A DNA stretch of 64,000 nucleotides from Dastarcus helophoroides. Its lineage: Eukaryota > Arthropoda > Insecta > Coleoptera > Bothrideridae. The notes under the pieces are model-generated. The model ran no database searches and was not told the origin of the DNA. It worked only from the letters and a program-made list of their open reading frames with translations. The position numbers and the translations under genes were made by a program. Shown piece by piece: positions 1 to 11,060 of the stretch; positions within the stretch are counted from its first letter, which is position 1; every line of letters begins with the position of its first letter. Location of the stretch: positions 19,673,036 through 19,737,035 of the forward strand of contig CM053326.1 in NCBI GenBank assembly GCA_028583605.1, in the 5' to 3' direction.

Positions 1-2773
1 GCCTCTCTAATGGTAAAGATCGGCTTCAAGTACCCGCTGCTACTGCTACCCGTATTTGACCAAATCCGCGCCACCGTCGACAGCCTTTCTAGGACCAAGG
101 GGGCCGCCCAGCTGAGCACTTTGGAAAAAGTGACCCTGCAGGAAGCGATGTTGTTGATTTCTAACCACTTCGGCGACTACGAGCGGCAGACAAATTTTTG
201 CGGAGAGATTCTGCGCGAGGCTAACGCCCAGTGGGCCGCTATAGTGAACGCTGGAGCTTTCAAGAGCGCTTGCGATTTTGTGGCTTTTATCGGGTTAAAC
301 GCCCCGCCGGTAGCTCGAGGCGTCGAGGATGTTTGCGGAGTGAATAGGAGCAACTTGGTGTTTTGTGTCAATTTGCTGCTAGGGGCCGTTAAGCGCTGCT
401 CGTGGCCGGACGATCCGGAGCGCGCCACACGCGGCGGATTCGTGGTCGCCTTGACTGAATCCGGCAATCCGGTTTGCCGAAACCCGGCGACGCCCCACGT
501 GATCCCTCTGTTGCCGAATCTGCTATCGGTGATGCGAATTTTCAACGAGTTGTTCACCCCTGAGGCACAGAGTCTAATCCATGAGAGTTACAAAGGTTGC
601 TTGGGAATGCTAGAGACGGAAAAATCGAATCTATTGGGTAAATTTCCTGCATTTTTACAGTAATAGTTCATAATTGATTTCATGTTTCTTTGAATTTATT
701 CATAATTGGTTACAAATTAGGTCTGATTGGGCACACTGTTGTGGAAAATAGTGACAACCAAACTGTTCATCCGTTTGACAGGATGCAGAGATTCTTAACT
801 GGACTACATGAAACCTGCTATCATATGATCGGGTCAATTGGGCCTTCTCTCGGTAGAGACCTTTACACTCTACCAGATCTGGCCTTAGCAATCATTAATA
901 GCGTCTTATCAGGTTTACAGGTAAGTTTTGAGTTATTGAGTTGATAGGAAAGTTCGTGCCAAATTGTAGAAGGTGTAATCCTAATTTATTAGAATTTTTT
1001 GAAATAACCTCAACAACTCTGGTAGAACTGAAAAAAAAAAACAATAAAAAAAGAAAGAAAAATACAGCTCAAAAGCCAAAAAACCTTAGCAACTTTGGTG
1101 CAGTGAATGAAATATTATGTTCAGTCAGATTTTGTACTTTTTGAAAGAAACTTTTGTCACAGCCAGATTATAACTTTCATTTCATTCAATATTTCAATGT
1201 GGCTGTCAAAGTTTCAATATGGGAGTCAATATTGCAAATGTTATATCGATCAAATTGCCATATACATTTTTTATTGTGTTCTAAAGTGAGTACAAACTTT
1301 CGAGTCAATTTAGTTTCTGATATTTTGTATGTTTACGTCAATTTTGTTTTAGTATGTACCAGACTATCGATTGCGACCGATCATTAGGGTGTTTTTGAAG
1401 CCTTTTATACATTCATGCCCGGCTCCTTTCTATGGTGTTACAGTTCTACCTGTAATGGCTCATATTTCACCCATTAGTAAGTGTTTTCATTTTTATTTCA
1501 TGTATTCCACTGTTTTTAAAATAATTTTTGTCTTGGCCGAAATTTTTAATTACAAATTATGTCAAATTTTCAATTTCCATTCTAATACCATCCTGGTCTT
1601 CATCTAAATGTGGGAATAAAAGGGAGAAAAAAAACTTTAATTTTTAAAATAATTTTTTATTGTCATGTCCAAATTTTGATCTTGAAATTTCAATAGGAAA
1701 GTCAAAATGTATTTTTTATGTGACATGTGACATGTTCTTTCTTAGAATGCGACTTCAAGCAAAGCAAAATCATCAAACATAAAATGGAACTGATTCCATT
1801 TAAAAAAATAACAATTACAAGAACTCAAAACCTGAATCCACTTCGCATTTAAGTTGCAATATATTTTTATTTTAAATTGATTCTTTTAAGTGCTCTCAAG
1901 ACTACACACAAAGTGGCAGCAAGTGAACGAGTTCCGCAACCGAGAGGCAGGCGAAGACAACGCCGACACCCAAGAAGTCCTAGAGGACATAATGACACGA
2001 GCGCTAACGCGAGAATTCATCGACTTACTAAAAGTGGCGCTGGTGGGTGGCAGCCTAACTCCCGAGTCCAACTCCGAAACGATGGAAACGGAAGATCTCG
2101 GCATGGACTCCCCCGTTCCACCATCGACACGCGCTAACATGACGAACGAAGTTATCTCCGACTTGGGCATCGTCCTCCTACGAAACGACAAAACTTGCCA
2201 ACCGATCGTCTTGACGGTTTTGGGAGCGTTGTCTTGGATCGACAGCACGGCCTCGTTCAAAGCGACGCAATTGACAGGACCCATCGTCCGGCAACTTGTG
2301 GCTAATAATACGTTGAACGGTGAGATGGCAGCTCATGTTATGGCGGCGGTTTTGAACGCGTTGACGCTCCATGGGCAGCATGAGTCTAATCAAGGGTCAC
2401 TGTTGACCTTGGGCGTGCAAATGTATGAAATGCTGAGGCCTACGTTCCTGGAGGTATTGGGGGTGATGCAGCAGATACCTGGGGTTAATCCGGTAGATTT
2501 ACAAAAGTTGGATGAAAGGATTGCAGCTAGCACAAGCAAGGGCAACAAAATCGAAAAAGTCAAAAAGGATTTATTCAGAAAAATTACCGGAACTGTAAGT
2601 TTGATTTTTAATGTTTTTGATGTTTCTAATTAATTCTTTTACAGCTCATTGGTAGAAGTGTTGGTCAGTTATTCAAGAAAGAAGTAAAAATTCACGATTT
2701 ACCTAAAATAGCAATCCAAAAGAAAAATGACGATAAAGAAGTCATAAGTGATCTGGGAAATATCTTTAGTTAA
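1..2773 (+). CDS. XPO5: Exportin-5, C-terminal half (5' end outside window)
   Basis: Exons 1-637, 721-920, 1353-1476, 1891-2594 and 2645-2773 join in one frame and encode about 597 residues ending in TAA. Exportin-5 is a karyopherin-beta of the nuclear envelope that, with RanGTP, exports pre-miRNAs and other double-stranded RNA. Family identification rests on the helical-repeat sequence and the tail FRKITGTLIGRSVGQLFKKE, which resembles the vertebrate exportin-5 C-terminus, and on HTKWQQVNEF followed by the ALTREFIDLL block. Vertebrate exportin-5 is about 1200 residues, so the importin-beta N-terminal domain should lie upstream of base 1. All introns have GT/AG ends. The ORF appears open from base 1, though an exon boundary just inside the window cannot be excluded. 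Exon DNA is clearly more GC-rich than the introns. Confidence 0.9.
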
Positions 2774-3394
2774 TATTCTGTTAATGTATAGTTATTTATT
2801 GCTATTATTATTATAATTATTATTATGAATATTGCACAACATTCCATGTTGTCAATATACATGTAAGTGATCAGTTGTATTCTGGAAGAGGAAATCGCAT
2901 TTTTTTGTATATATAATATATTGTTAAATTAATTTTTATTTGCCAATACATTTTTTTCACACAGTTTTGTCTTTGATTTTGGTCAGTACTTTGCCTGTCA
3001 GGTTTTTCTTGGCTTTTGTTATTACTGAAGCTGACACAACAAACTAAAACAGTTAATTTTATCCAAAAAAATTGTAATAAAGACCTGAACTACATTTTAG
3101 AGAAAGGCAACAAAAATTTTCAATCTAAAATTGCTAATAAATATTCTGAGCATATACTTATTAAGATTAATATTAATATGTATATGATTCTGAGGCCCAA
3201 GTGGCAACAATGCTGAAGGTTATCCAAAGCGTTGATTCAATTGGGGAGTCCATAAGAAGGAGATGCATCGGTAACGTAATTTGTCGAATGAAAATGGGAC
3301 TGATTTCCACCCACTGACATCAGCGTCCTCTGTTGTGTATTTCCAGTAAGTTTTGTGCGAAAATTGTAAATTGGGAGCTTAAATTGTACCTACA
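2774..3394. other. Intergenic, 3' flank of exportin-5
   Basis: AT-rich sequence after the exportin-5 stop. No ORF here has recognisable similarity. A segment near 3210-3245 (GGTTATCC then GTTGATTCAAT) recurs in inverted orientation near 3705-3745, suggesting another old repeat around the putative short exons at 3395-3563. No RNA gene was recognised. Confidence 0.5.
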
Positions 3395-3563
3395 ATGGCA
3401 GTGGATAGTGATAGTCGTAGGTATAATGTATCTAATCGGTCACATGTGCTGTTAATCTTTTCTTGGGCTTTTCCAAGGAAAGCGTGCCTAGAACATCCTT
3501 TATTCATCTTTTAGTCAGGGAGGAGCGTTCACCGTTGAAGTTGAAACTACTTCAATTCATTAG
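3395..3563 (+). CDS. Putative two-exon mini-gene, about 24 residues
   Basis: ATG at 3395 opens an exon (3395-3420) ending AG/GTATAA. A plausible acceptor (CATCTTTTAG) leads to 3515, and the joined frame reads MAVDSDSRSQGG followed by AFTVEVETTSIH and a stop at 3561-3563. Splice signals and phase agree, but the product is tiny and unrecognised, and another donor-like site lies immediately after the stop. It may be the 5' end of a gene cut off by the transposon cluster that starts at 3764, a noncoding transcript, or chance. Confidence 0.15.
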
Positions 3564-3955
3564 GTATACGTTTTAACTACTCGTTTCGCAATGTTTGACC
3601 TACGATAAAATATAATTCAGTGGTGCATGATTTGCGGATTAATAGATGGCGTTGCGAACAGTGGAAGGTTTTCAATCCCATTTTAAAAGTACGGCGCAAC
3701 CTTACCTTCTGGATAACCATAGATTCAATCAACGTCCAAAGCTAACCAAATATGTCAAATAATCATATATGTAATACTTCTATATGGCGTGTTTTGTACC
3801 TTCGATTGTGTTCAAAAGGCGCGATGGATATATATGTTTGTCTTTTTGGAGGACAGAATTACTTAACCAATCCCGCTTCTCGTCAGTTATCTTTGTTGTC
3901 ATTCATTTATTAGTGTTCCCGCCCATCCTGTCATCTGTTCCCGCTATAATTGAAT

Positions 3956-4263
3956 CATATATGTAATACTTCTATATGGCCAGCTCCCTATTCTCTTCAC
4001 GAGTTTGTTCCAACCAAATTCGATAAAGATGGAACATGAATAAATGGCGAGTATTGCGCATGAATTGAACAAAATGAACCAATCGCTACGCGCGGGTTAA
4101 ACGGGTGTTTATGTTTGGCCGTGCACAGCTGACTTTGGCCATGCACAGATGATTTGTAGCACCTGCGCATTGCGACTCATTAATTCGTGTGAAGGTCAGC
4201 GAGAAAGAGAAGTCTTTCCCATAAGAAACGAGGAACTGGCCATATAGGAGTATTACATATATG
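3956..4263. mobile_element. MITE copy nested in the outer element
   Basis: A 308-bp element with the same termini as its host. It is flanked on both sides by a perfect 8-bp duplication AATTGAAT (3948-3955 and 4264-4271), which fixes the boundaries. It contains the sequence around TTTGGCCGTGCACAGCTGAC that recurs in the split copy at 29057-31820. Noncoding. An 8-bp duplication suits the hAT or P superfamilies, and the CA...TG ends favour P-like. Confidence 0.9.
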
Positions 4264-4399
4264 AATTGAATGAATGCTTGTACTCCAAAAAGTACGATAT
4301 ATACTTTCATCTCACCTTTTTGACAACGCATTTTGCAGTGGCGATCATAGAGAAAGGTTAAGAGTGTCAACTCTGTGCTTTTTATTTTGAAAACGGCCA

Positions 4400-5820
4400 T
4401 CCCACGCAGGGACCGGAACTATTGCCATAAAATTAGGAACCTGTATTATCGACTGTAGCCACGTTGCAGTTACCCTGCATTACCGACTTATAAATTTAAA
4501 TTCAAATTTAAATCCAAAATTAATTTTAAACTGTTTTGAAATGTCCATTCTGTTGGATTGCACTACTGTTTTTAAAGATTAAACAAAAGCGACCAACGTG
4601 AATGAAAATTTCAAAACAATTTCAAGTATGAAGTGCAAAAAAATAAACTGCCATTTTAACATAATATATTTTTATTAAATATGTATATTCATACATGTAT
4701 GTATATAAGTTCATATTTAAAGATTTGTAATAATTTTAAAAATATTTATCAATTCAACTGCTTCAAGATTTCTCTAGAAGTTAAATATTGATACAGATGA
4801 CTTATAATATACTGAATAGTGAATTTAACTAAAATAAATCAAGTAAAGCAGCGAAAAGTTTTTCCACATAATTTCTGGTTGATTTTTGTTGAAAGTTTCA
4901 CACAGGGTACAATTTTCTTACTACGAGGGGGTGTGCCTGCCGAAACAGATCGATTTTTGTTTAAAAGATTGCAACATTTTAGTCGTTTTTGCATTTTGCT
5001 CACTACAGGAGGTCAGAAAAAACCTCAATTATTTTTTTTTCAAATGAAATATCTTGAATCCCTTGGTTGAATATCTAATCATTAAAGACAAAAATAAGAA
5101 AAAAGTAGCTTTTAATGTTAACGAGGTCCATGTATGCTCCATTTGTATGTTGACAAAGTCCATACTGACAATAAAATTTCTAACATTTTTTCAAATATCT
5201 GGATGCATTTGTTCGGGCAGTAATAAGATATTTTGGATACATTTATTAATCACTGTATTTTCGCTGTAAAGTAGAAAAAAAGTATCATATATAATAGTCT
5301 CTGACATATTATTAAGCAAACGATCCGACAAATTCTTAGATATTTTACAAAACGTTAGAAGTGAATTTTAGCATCATTAACTTTGTCAATGTGCAAACAG
5401 TGTATATTCGGATTACATTAAATCTCATTTTTAAAGTGTTACCTTTTTCTTATTTTTGCTTTTGGTAATTACAAAACTTTATTGTTATAGTCGCCATTTC
5501 TGTAAACATTCCGGCAGCTTGGAATTCAGCAGTTTTTTTCCTGAAGTCGGGGATGTCATTTCGATCCTTCACTTCCACAAATAAATAAATTTTTCTACTT
5601 ACCAGTAATCCTCGCAAAGATCACTTACCTTATTTTCAACACTTTAAAATTTTGCTCGAAGATGACTAATGTTCTCGTCCTCCATTCCATCCAAATCCAA
5701 TGACAGTTAAATTTGTTTACGTTCTCAGGCGCCACCGCACACAAATTTAGAAACTATACACATATATTTAATTTACATATATATGTATAAATGGGTGATA
5801 GTTCCGGTTACTGCGTGGGA
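4400..5820. mobile_element. Nonautonomous element, termini like the THAP transposon
   Basis: Inverted termini read TCCCACGCAGGGACCGGAAC at 4400 and its near reverse complement ending at 5820. The left end, followed by a CTGTATTATCGA subterminal motif near 4441, resembles the sequence at 19150-19230 beside the THAP transposase, where the order GGAACTA, CCAT, CTGTATTATCGA is kept. About 1.4 kb, with no convincing ORF. A clean target duplication was not found. I infer a deletion derivative related to the P-type transposon, not proven. Confidence 0.5.
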
Positions 5821-6112
5821 GGGCGCTACAAACAGTATATTTAAATTTCGTGCCAAAGTAGAACCCCCGTGGTGGCGATTATACACAACACGCCATATAG
5901 AAGTATTACATATATGGATATAATCAAGTCAGGACATGAATTAGTATATTCTATGATCATAACCCTGATTTATAATTTCCTAACTATATGTTTTGTGTTC
6001 CTAACCTTCATTTTAAAACTTAATGTCAAAACAATTTAAAAACTTTAGCACGTGAAGCTGCATAACTTCGTTATATGAATGCATTTATACATATATATTC
6101 ATTAGAATCATA

Positions 6113-8398
6113 ATGGGGCGACACAGTAAGTTAAACTGTCATGATCTATTTTAAATGTTGGTGTTAATTTTATTTTTTAGGGAAAAAGCAGCCAAAAGAA
6201 AGCACGAAGCAAATCCTGAACGAGCGCAAGAAACTTAGTAAACAGAAACTAAAAGAAAAAAGAGCCAGGTTAGTAGTGAAAAACTTGTCATTCAAAGCCA
6301 CGGAGGAGAACCTGCGGGAACACTTCGAGCAATACGGGGAAATTGCCGATGTGAAAGTCTTAAAAAAAGAAGATGGGAAGAGCGTGGGATGCGCCTTCAT
6401 TCAGTTTAAATTGGTGCAAAAAGCCGCCAAGGCGAGACATCACCTAAATGGCAAAGACTTTCTCGGTAGGAAAGTCATTGTTGACTTCGCTGTAGCTAAG
6501 GATAAGTTTAAAAAGGAACACGAGGGAAAAAGCGTGGACATTAAGACTGAAATCAAGCAAGAACCCATGGAAATTGAAGTGAAAACGGAACCAGTAGATG
6601 AAAAGGTGAGTGAAGTGATCAATGAAGAGGAAGACAAATTGGAAAACACTGAAGGAAGTAAGGGCAACAGCAATCATGACAGTGAAGGCGACAGTGTCCT
6701 TGAAAGTGAAGACCACAGGGACCATGAAGGTGAAGGCGACAGGGATCATGAAAGTGAAGGCGACAGTGACCATAAAAGTGAGTTGTCTGAGCTTTCTCAA
6801 GTGGAATCCCAAACTAGCCAGATGCAGGATGGCCCAAGGAGGCCGCATGTCATATCGAATGATGTCAGGGAAGGGAAAACGGTTTTCATAAAAAATGTAC
6901 CATTTTCTGCAACTAATGACGACTTAAAGGAGTGCATGAGACAGTTTGGACCATTATATTATGCTTTGATTTGTGTAGATAGATTAACTGAGCATTCAAA
7001 AGGAACAGCATTTGTCAAGTTTCAAGTAAGTTTTTTAATTTTTCCACCGTTTAAAATCCAGATATTTTAAAGGTTGCTTAATCCAAGAAAAATTTAAAGT
7101 GTTCATATTTTACTTTATTTCAGTTTTTATTAGAAATTGTCAGTTTATGTTTCAAAATTTTATATTTTATCTCTTGGAATTAAATCTAACATATTAGCTC
7201 TCAAACCGAAGCTGTGTGTTTTCTTTCATGTGGAATTAAAACGTTAACATTTTTTATTACTGTTGTAAAATTACATAAATTTGAGGCATAATCCTTTATT
7301 GCAGAATCAAGAGGATGCTGAAAAAGCTTTACAAGCAGGCACCGAGCTGACATTATTAGGCAACGTTTTGGATTGTCATCCTGCTGTTGATAAAAATGAA
7401 CTAATGCAAAAAGCAGCCAGGAAAAAAGAGGAAGGAAAACATACGGACTCTAGAAATCTTTATTTGATTAAAGAAGGAGGTGGGTTTATTATGTTTTTAT
7501 TTCCCCCAATCATTCAAATCCAATTCTACTTACTTATACTTTTACATGAATAAAGTTATAGTAATAACATGTTATCTGTTGTATAGTTATTTTGGCTGGT
7601 ACAAAAGCAGCCCAAGGTGTTTCTGCCAGCGACATGGGCAAGAGGTTGCAACTGGAACAATACAAGAGCCAAATTTTGCGCAATCTCAACATGTTCATAT
7701 CAAGAGAAAGGCTCATTGTCCATAATCTCCCCCCTACTTGGGATGACAAAAAACTGAAAACACTGTTTTTGAAATTCGCTGGAAAAGGCGCCGTTATCAA
7801 AGAAGCTAAAGTCATGAGAGATATGAAGAACATCGATTCTAAGGGAGTGGGGCGATCCAAAGAATACGGTTTTGTCGCTTTCACAAAGCACGAACACGCG
7901 TTAACCGCCCTTAGGGCGTTAAATAACAATCCAAAAATCTTCTCACCAACAAAGCGACCTATTGTAGCATTTTCTATCGAAAACAAAACGATGGTTAAAG
8001 CAAAACTAAAACGGCTTGAAAATTCCAAGCAGAAGAACCCAAAATCGAAGGACTTTGACCCAACTTTAGTCAAAACCAACGAGAAGGTTGAACCGAGCGA
8101 TGAGCAGAATCTTGAGAGTTATGCAGGCATAGCTGCCAAGCCAGGGATTCAGAAAATGAGAAATAGGTATAAGCTGACAACGCAGGCGCAATTACATTAT
8201 CAGAATTTAAAGAAGGAGAAAAAGAAGCAGAAGATGGGCAAGAAGACTTTAAGCGAGAAGAAGAAAGATTTTATTAAGCAGCCTGGGCAGAAAATCATTA
8301 AGAAGAAGGAATCTGACAACTTTATGAAACTAGTCAATGATTATAAGCAAAAATTGATCAATGCACCAGTTGCTGCAAAAACTAAATGGTATAATTGA
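6113..8398 (+). CDS. RBM28: RBM28-like nucleolar RNA-binding protein (Nop4 family)
   Basis: Four exons (6113-6125, 6181-7025, 7305-7479, 7587-8398) encode 614 residues. The family acts in the nucleolus in large ribosomal subunit assembly and associates with spliceosomal snRNPs. The N-terminus is basic (MGRHRKKQPK). RRM domains lie at about 35-110 (RNP2 LVVKNL, RNP1-like GCAFIQF), 237-330 (VFIKNV, GTAFVKF) and 386-475 (LIVHNL, YGFVAF). A 120-residue acidic Glu/Asp/Ser region with GEGDRDHE-type repeats separates the first two. The downstream block TRNLYL-like, AGTKAAQGVSASDMGKR is characteristic of RBM28, and the tail is lysine-rich ending AAKTKWYN, like the vertebrate end. Human RBM28 has an extra N-terminal RRM; this gene starts after it. 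Intron 1 is only 55 bp. A polyadenylation signal AATAAA lies near 8423. Confidence 0.9.
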
Positions 8399-8422
8399 AC
8401 ATTAATGTAGGCTTAGTTTAAT

Positions 8423-8428
8423 AATAAA
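8423..8428 (+). promoter_or_regulatory. Polyadenylation signal of the RBM28-like gene
   Basis: AATAAA 25 bp after the stop codon at 8396-8398, in an AT-rich 3' flank. Confidence 0.5.
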
Positions 8429-8755
8429 TTATATGTTGAATTGGTGTTTTGATTTGCTTTGTTATATTTAGGGTTGTTGTCTTGGGGGAAACTGCCTCTA
8501 AATTTACACAAAAAGTGTCATTTTTTTTATTATAAATAATTACAATTTTGCTTTAAATTTTACAAACTGTTATGTTATGAGTTTTTTTGATATTGGACGT
8601 TTCGAGATAAGAGGTATCTAGACGCAAGAAATTGTAATTAAATCACGTTTTCGCTACGTTTATTGAAGTTATGATTTATTTTAGTAGAATCGAAGTAACT
8701 GAAAAGTGATATTTTTAGTCAATTACCGTGTTTACTTGCATAGCTATTATGCGCC

Positions 8756-9015
8756 CATATATGTAATACTTCTATATTTTCATCGTGAGCTTGACAACAT
8801 TGGTGGTTGACGAGTTTTGAGTAAGCGGGAATTGGAAGTGCAGGAAGCGAATTAAAAAACAGAATTTTAATTGGTGACCCTCCGATGTTTACGTGCGCAT
8901 CTACTTTCAAACGTATGCGCACTATAACTCAGTCACCACACGAGAATCCGAAACGACAGAGAAGTCTTTTCCACGTAAGAAGCGGAGCTAGCCATATAGA
9001 AGTATTAAATATATC
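8756..9015. mobile_element. MITE copy upstream of the TMEM272-like gene
   Basis: A 260-bp copy of the CATATATGTAATACTTC family. Flanks TATGCGCC (8748-8755) and TATGCGTC (9016-9023) are an 8-bp duplication with one mismatch. It lies about 390 bp upstream of the start at 9408, within likely 5' regulatory DNA. The interior differs from the copy at 3956-4263 except near the ends (for example GAGAAGTCTTTTCC). Confidence 0.85.
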
Positions 9016-9407
9016 TATGCGTCTCGTTGTTTGAGTTGAAATGCACGCTTTTACCAATCATCAAACAAAATGGCGAACACGAATACTTAACTGTTTATGC
9101 CTTTGCATGTCTTTTTCTTATGTCCTCTATGAACCAACACCTGCACCATTAAGGTCATAGAATAGGATGATGTTCTGTGATCATACATCAATGTCATTGT
9201 CGAACGTCAAGTTTTGTGGTCAAGCCCTTGTCTTTGGTCAAGCCGTCAAACATTTTTTTTAGTTTGTTGTCATCAGTGTCATGTACAAAGTAGTTTTCCT
9301 TCCTAGAAATTTGCATTTAGAAATCAGCTAAGCTTTTTTTTTATGCGTCGCGATCTCGAGAACGTTCAAGAAATGACAGGAATTCAAGGTGAAATACCGC
9401 TGTCCGC

Positions 9408-11060
9408 ATGACCAGCGCTAATGTGTTGTTGAACACTCCACCCCCTTTGTACCAACAAGGGGGGACGGCTGCGCCCTCGACGAGGGAATTAGGAGCACCA
9501 CCCAGCTACGACGAGGCCATAAACCCGAATGGTACGTATTGTGCATTTCATATTACGCGCATTTGGTTATTCTGTAAGTTTTTAGCGCCCCCACCCTCGT
9601 ATGATTCCCTCTTTGGGAGGGTTAGAGAAGCGCAGAAGAGTAGCAAGGGTGTAATTGATTTCCTTAAAAATATAATAATTATAATTTTGGGCACATGTAA
9701 GCTGGTGGAATTTTTCTTGTGTGGTGGTGTTAACTTTGTATTGTTTTTAGTGGGTTGTACAATTATTTTAGGTATTACGATAGTCATTCCAATATGTATG
9801 ATTGTTATGGGATCCATATATTTACATGAATGCCCTCAGGGCGAATATATTCCAGTTTATTTATTAGTCGGAGGTAAGTAATTTTGTTTATATTTTGTCT
9901 GGAGCTTTGGTAAATATTTACATCTGTGTGTAGGTTTTTATTGCAAATTTATCAGAGACCTTGGCCATAGGTTAGTGTTTAATGCAAGATCTTAATTGTA
10001 GCATAATTTGCATCTTGTAAACACACTTTAGGTTAAATGAGGAGAAACAGGAAACGAGAAATCTCGTTATGGTTTAGTATAACAGTATTCCGTTATACTA
10101 AGAAAAACATTTTCAAGAACGTCGATTTTTTTCTAGAAATTTTGATGTTAAACGCAAAATTGCACATTTAAATGACAGTTGTAAAATCAAAATTTTAAGT
10201 TTAAATTTGCAATGTTTGTTTTATTATGAAATTATGAATTTTTTAATCTGATTTCAAAATTTTAACTTTTTTCATAAATTTATCATTGAATTTTTATTTG
10301 TCCTCTAAAATTTCAACTTGATCTAGATTTCAACGTTTCTAGAAATTTTGGTTTTTGTTATAAAAAATTCCAACTTTCATCTCTTGCATTTAAGCTTAAA
10401 GTATTGAATTTTTTAAAATAACTTTAATTTTTCCTAGAAATTTGGTTAAATTATTTTATGCAAATTATAATTTTTTTTCAAAACTGCGTTTTCTGAAAGT
10501 TCATACTTTTAGTCTGCCAAAGTTTGACATGTTACTTTTAAATTGTTTTAATACACAAGTTATAAAAATTAGAAAAAACTTTTTTTTAAATTATTCTGCT
10601 TTTGAGAATTTTTTGTTTGTTGTCAAATGTTAAAGTGTTGCTGTATTATTTCCAGGAATTTTTGGTATTTTGAAGCAGTTACTCCATCTATCCACAAGAG
10701 TAAGACAGACTGAAGAAGAAAGACAGGAGGAGAATTTACGACAGTCCCCCACACAGACTCTTCTGAATTGTTTCATGTTGGGCTGGTTTATAATTGGTAT
10801 TCCTCCGATCCATAAGTATACTCTTCGTTTATCAAATGCTTTTTGCAGGTTCGGTTTGGGTATACAAAGAATATGAACCTAACTATGATCCAACTGTTGG
10901 TATATACTGCAATAAAAATTTGTATTTGTTCGCCTTTTGGTTGATTACGTCAGTTTATATAATATTGGGTACAGTTACGGTATGTCTTTGTTCGATAAGC
11001 ATTGTCACTGTTGTCTTTTATTCGGAACATAGAGATGATGTCAGGGCAACACACTTTTAA
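9408..11060 (+). CDS. TMEM272-like four-pass membrane protein
   Basis: Exons 9408-9531, 9586-9873, 10656-10796 and 10849-11060 encode 254 residues. The short proline-rich N-terminus carries PPLY (12-15), PPSYDEA (31-37) and PPSYDSL (44-50), which are PPxY motifs of the kind bound by WW domains. Four hydrophobic segments follow, roughly NIIIIILGTCKLVEFFL, FVLFLVGCTIILGITIVI, TLLNCFMLGWFIIGSVWVY and the long final LFAFWLITSVYIILG segment. The HECPQGEYIPVYLLVGG block between segments is typical of the TMEM272 family, whose function is poorly known. Intron 1 is 54 bp, a multiple of three without an in-frame stop, so retaining it would insert 18 residues. Family call moderate, gene model good. Confidence 0.8.

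Larger units (their letters stand above)
3764..5916. mobile_element. Outer MITE-family element with nested insertions
   Basis: It begins CATATATGTAATACTTCTAT at 3764 and ends with the reverse complement at 5897-5916, giving terminal inverted repeats of about 26 bp. The flanks caaataat and gatataat match at 6 of 8 positions, fitting an old 8-bp target duplication. No transposase ORF is visible. It holds a second copy of the same family (3956-4263) and a different element (4400-5820). It lies between exportin-5 and RBM28 and ends about 200 bp before the RBM28 start codon. Confidence 0.75.

Noticed and set aside
6444..6891. Overlapping ORFs with FTFM or VKATGT repeats
   Set aside because: Other-frame shadows of the acidic repeat region of the RBM28-like gene.
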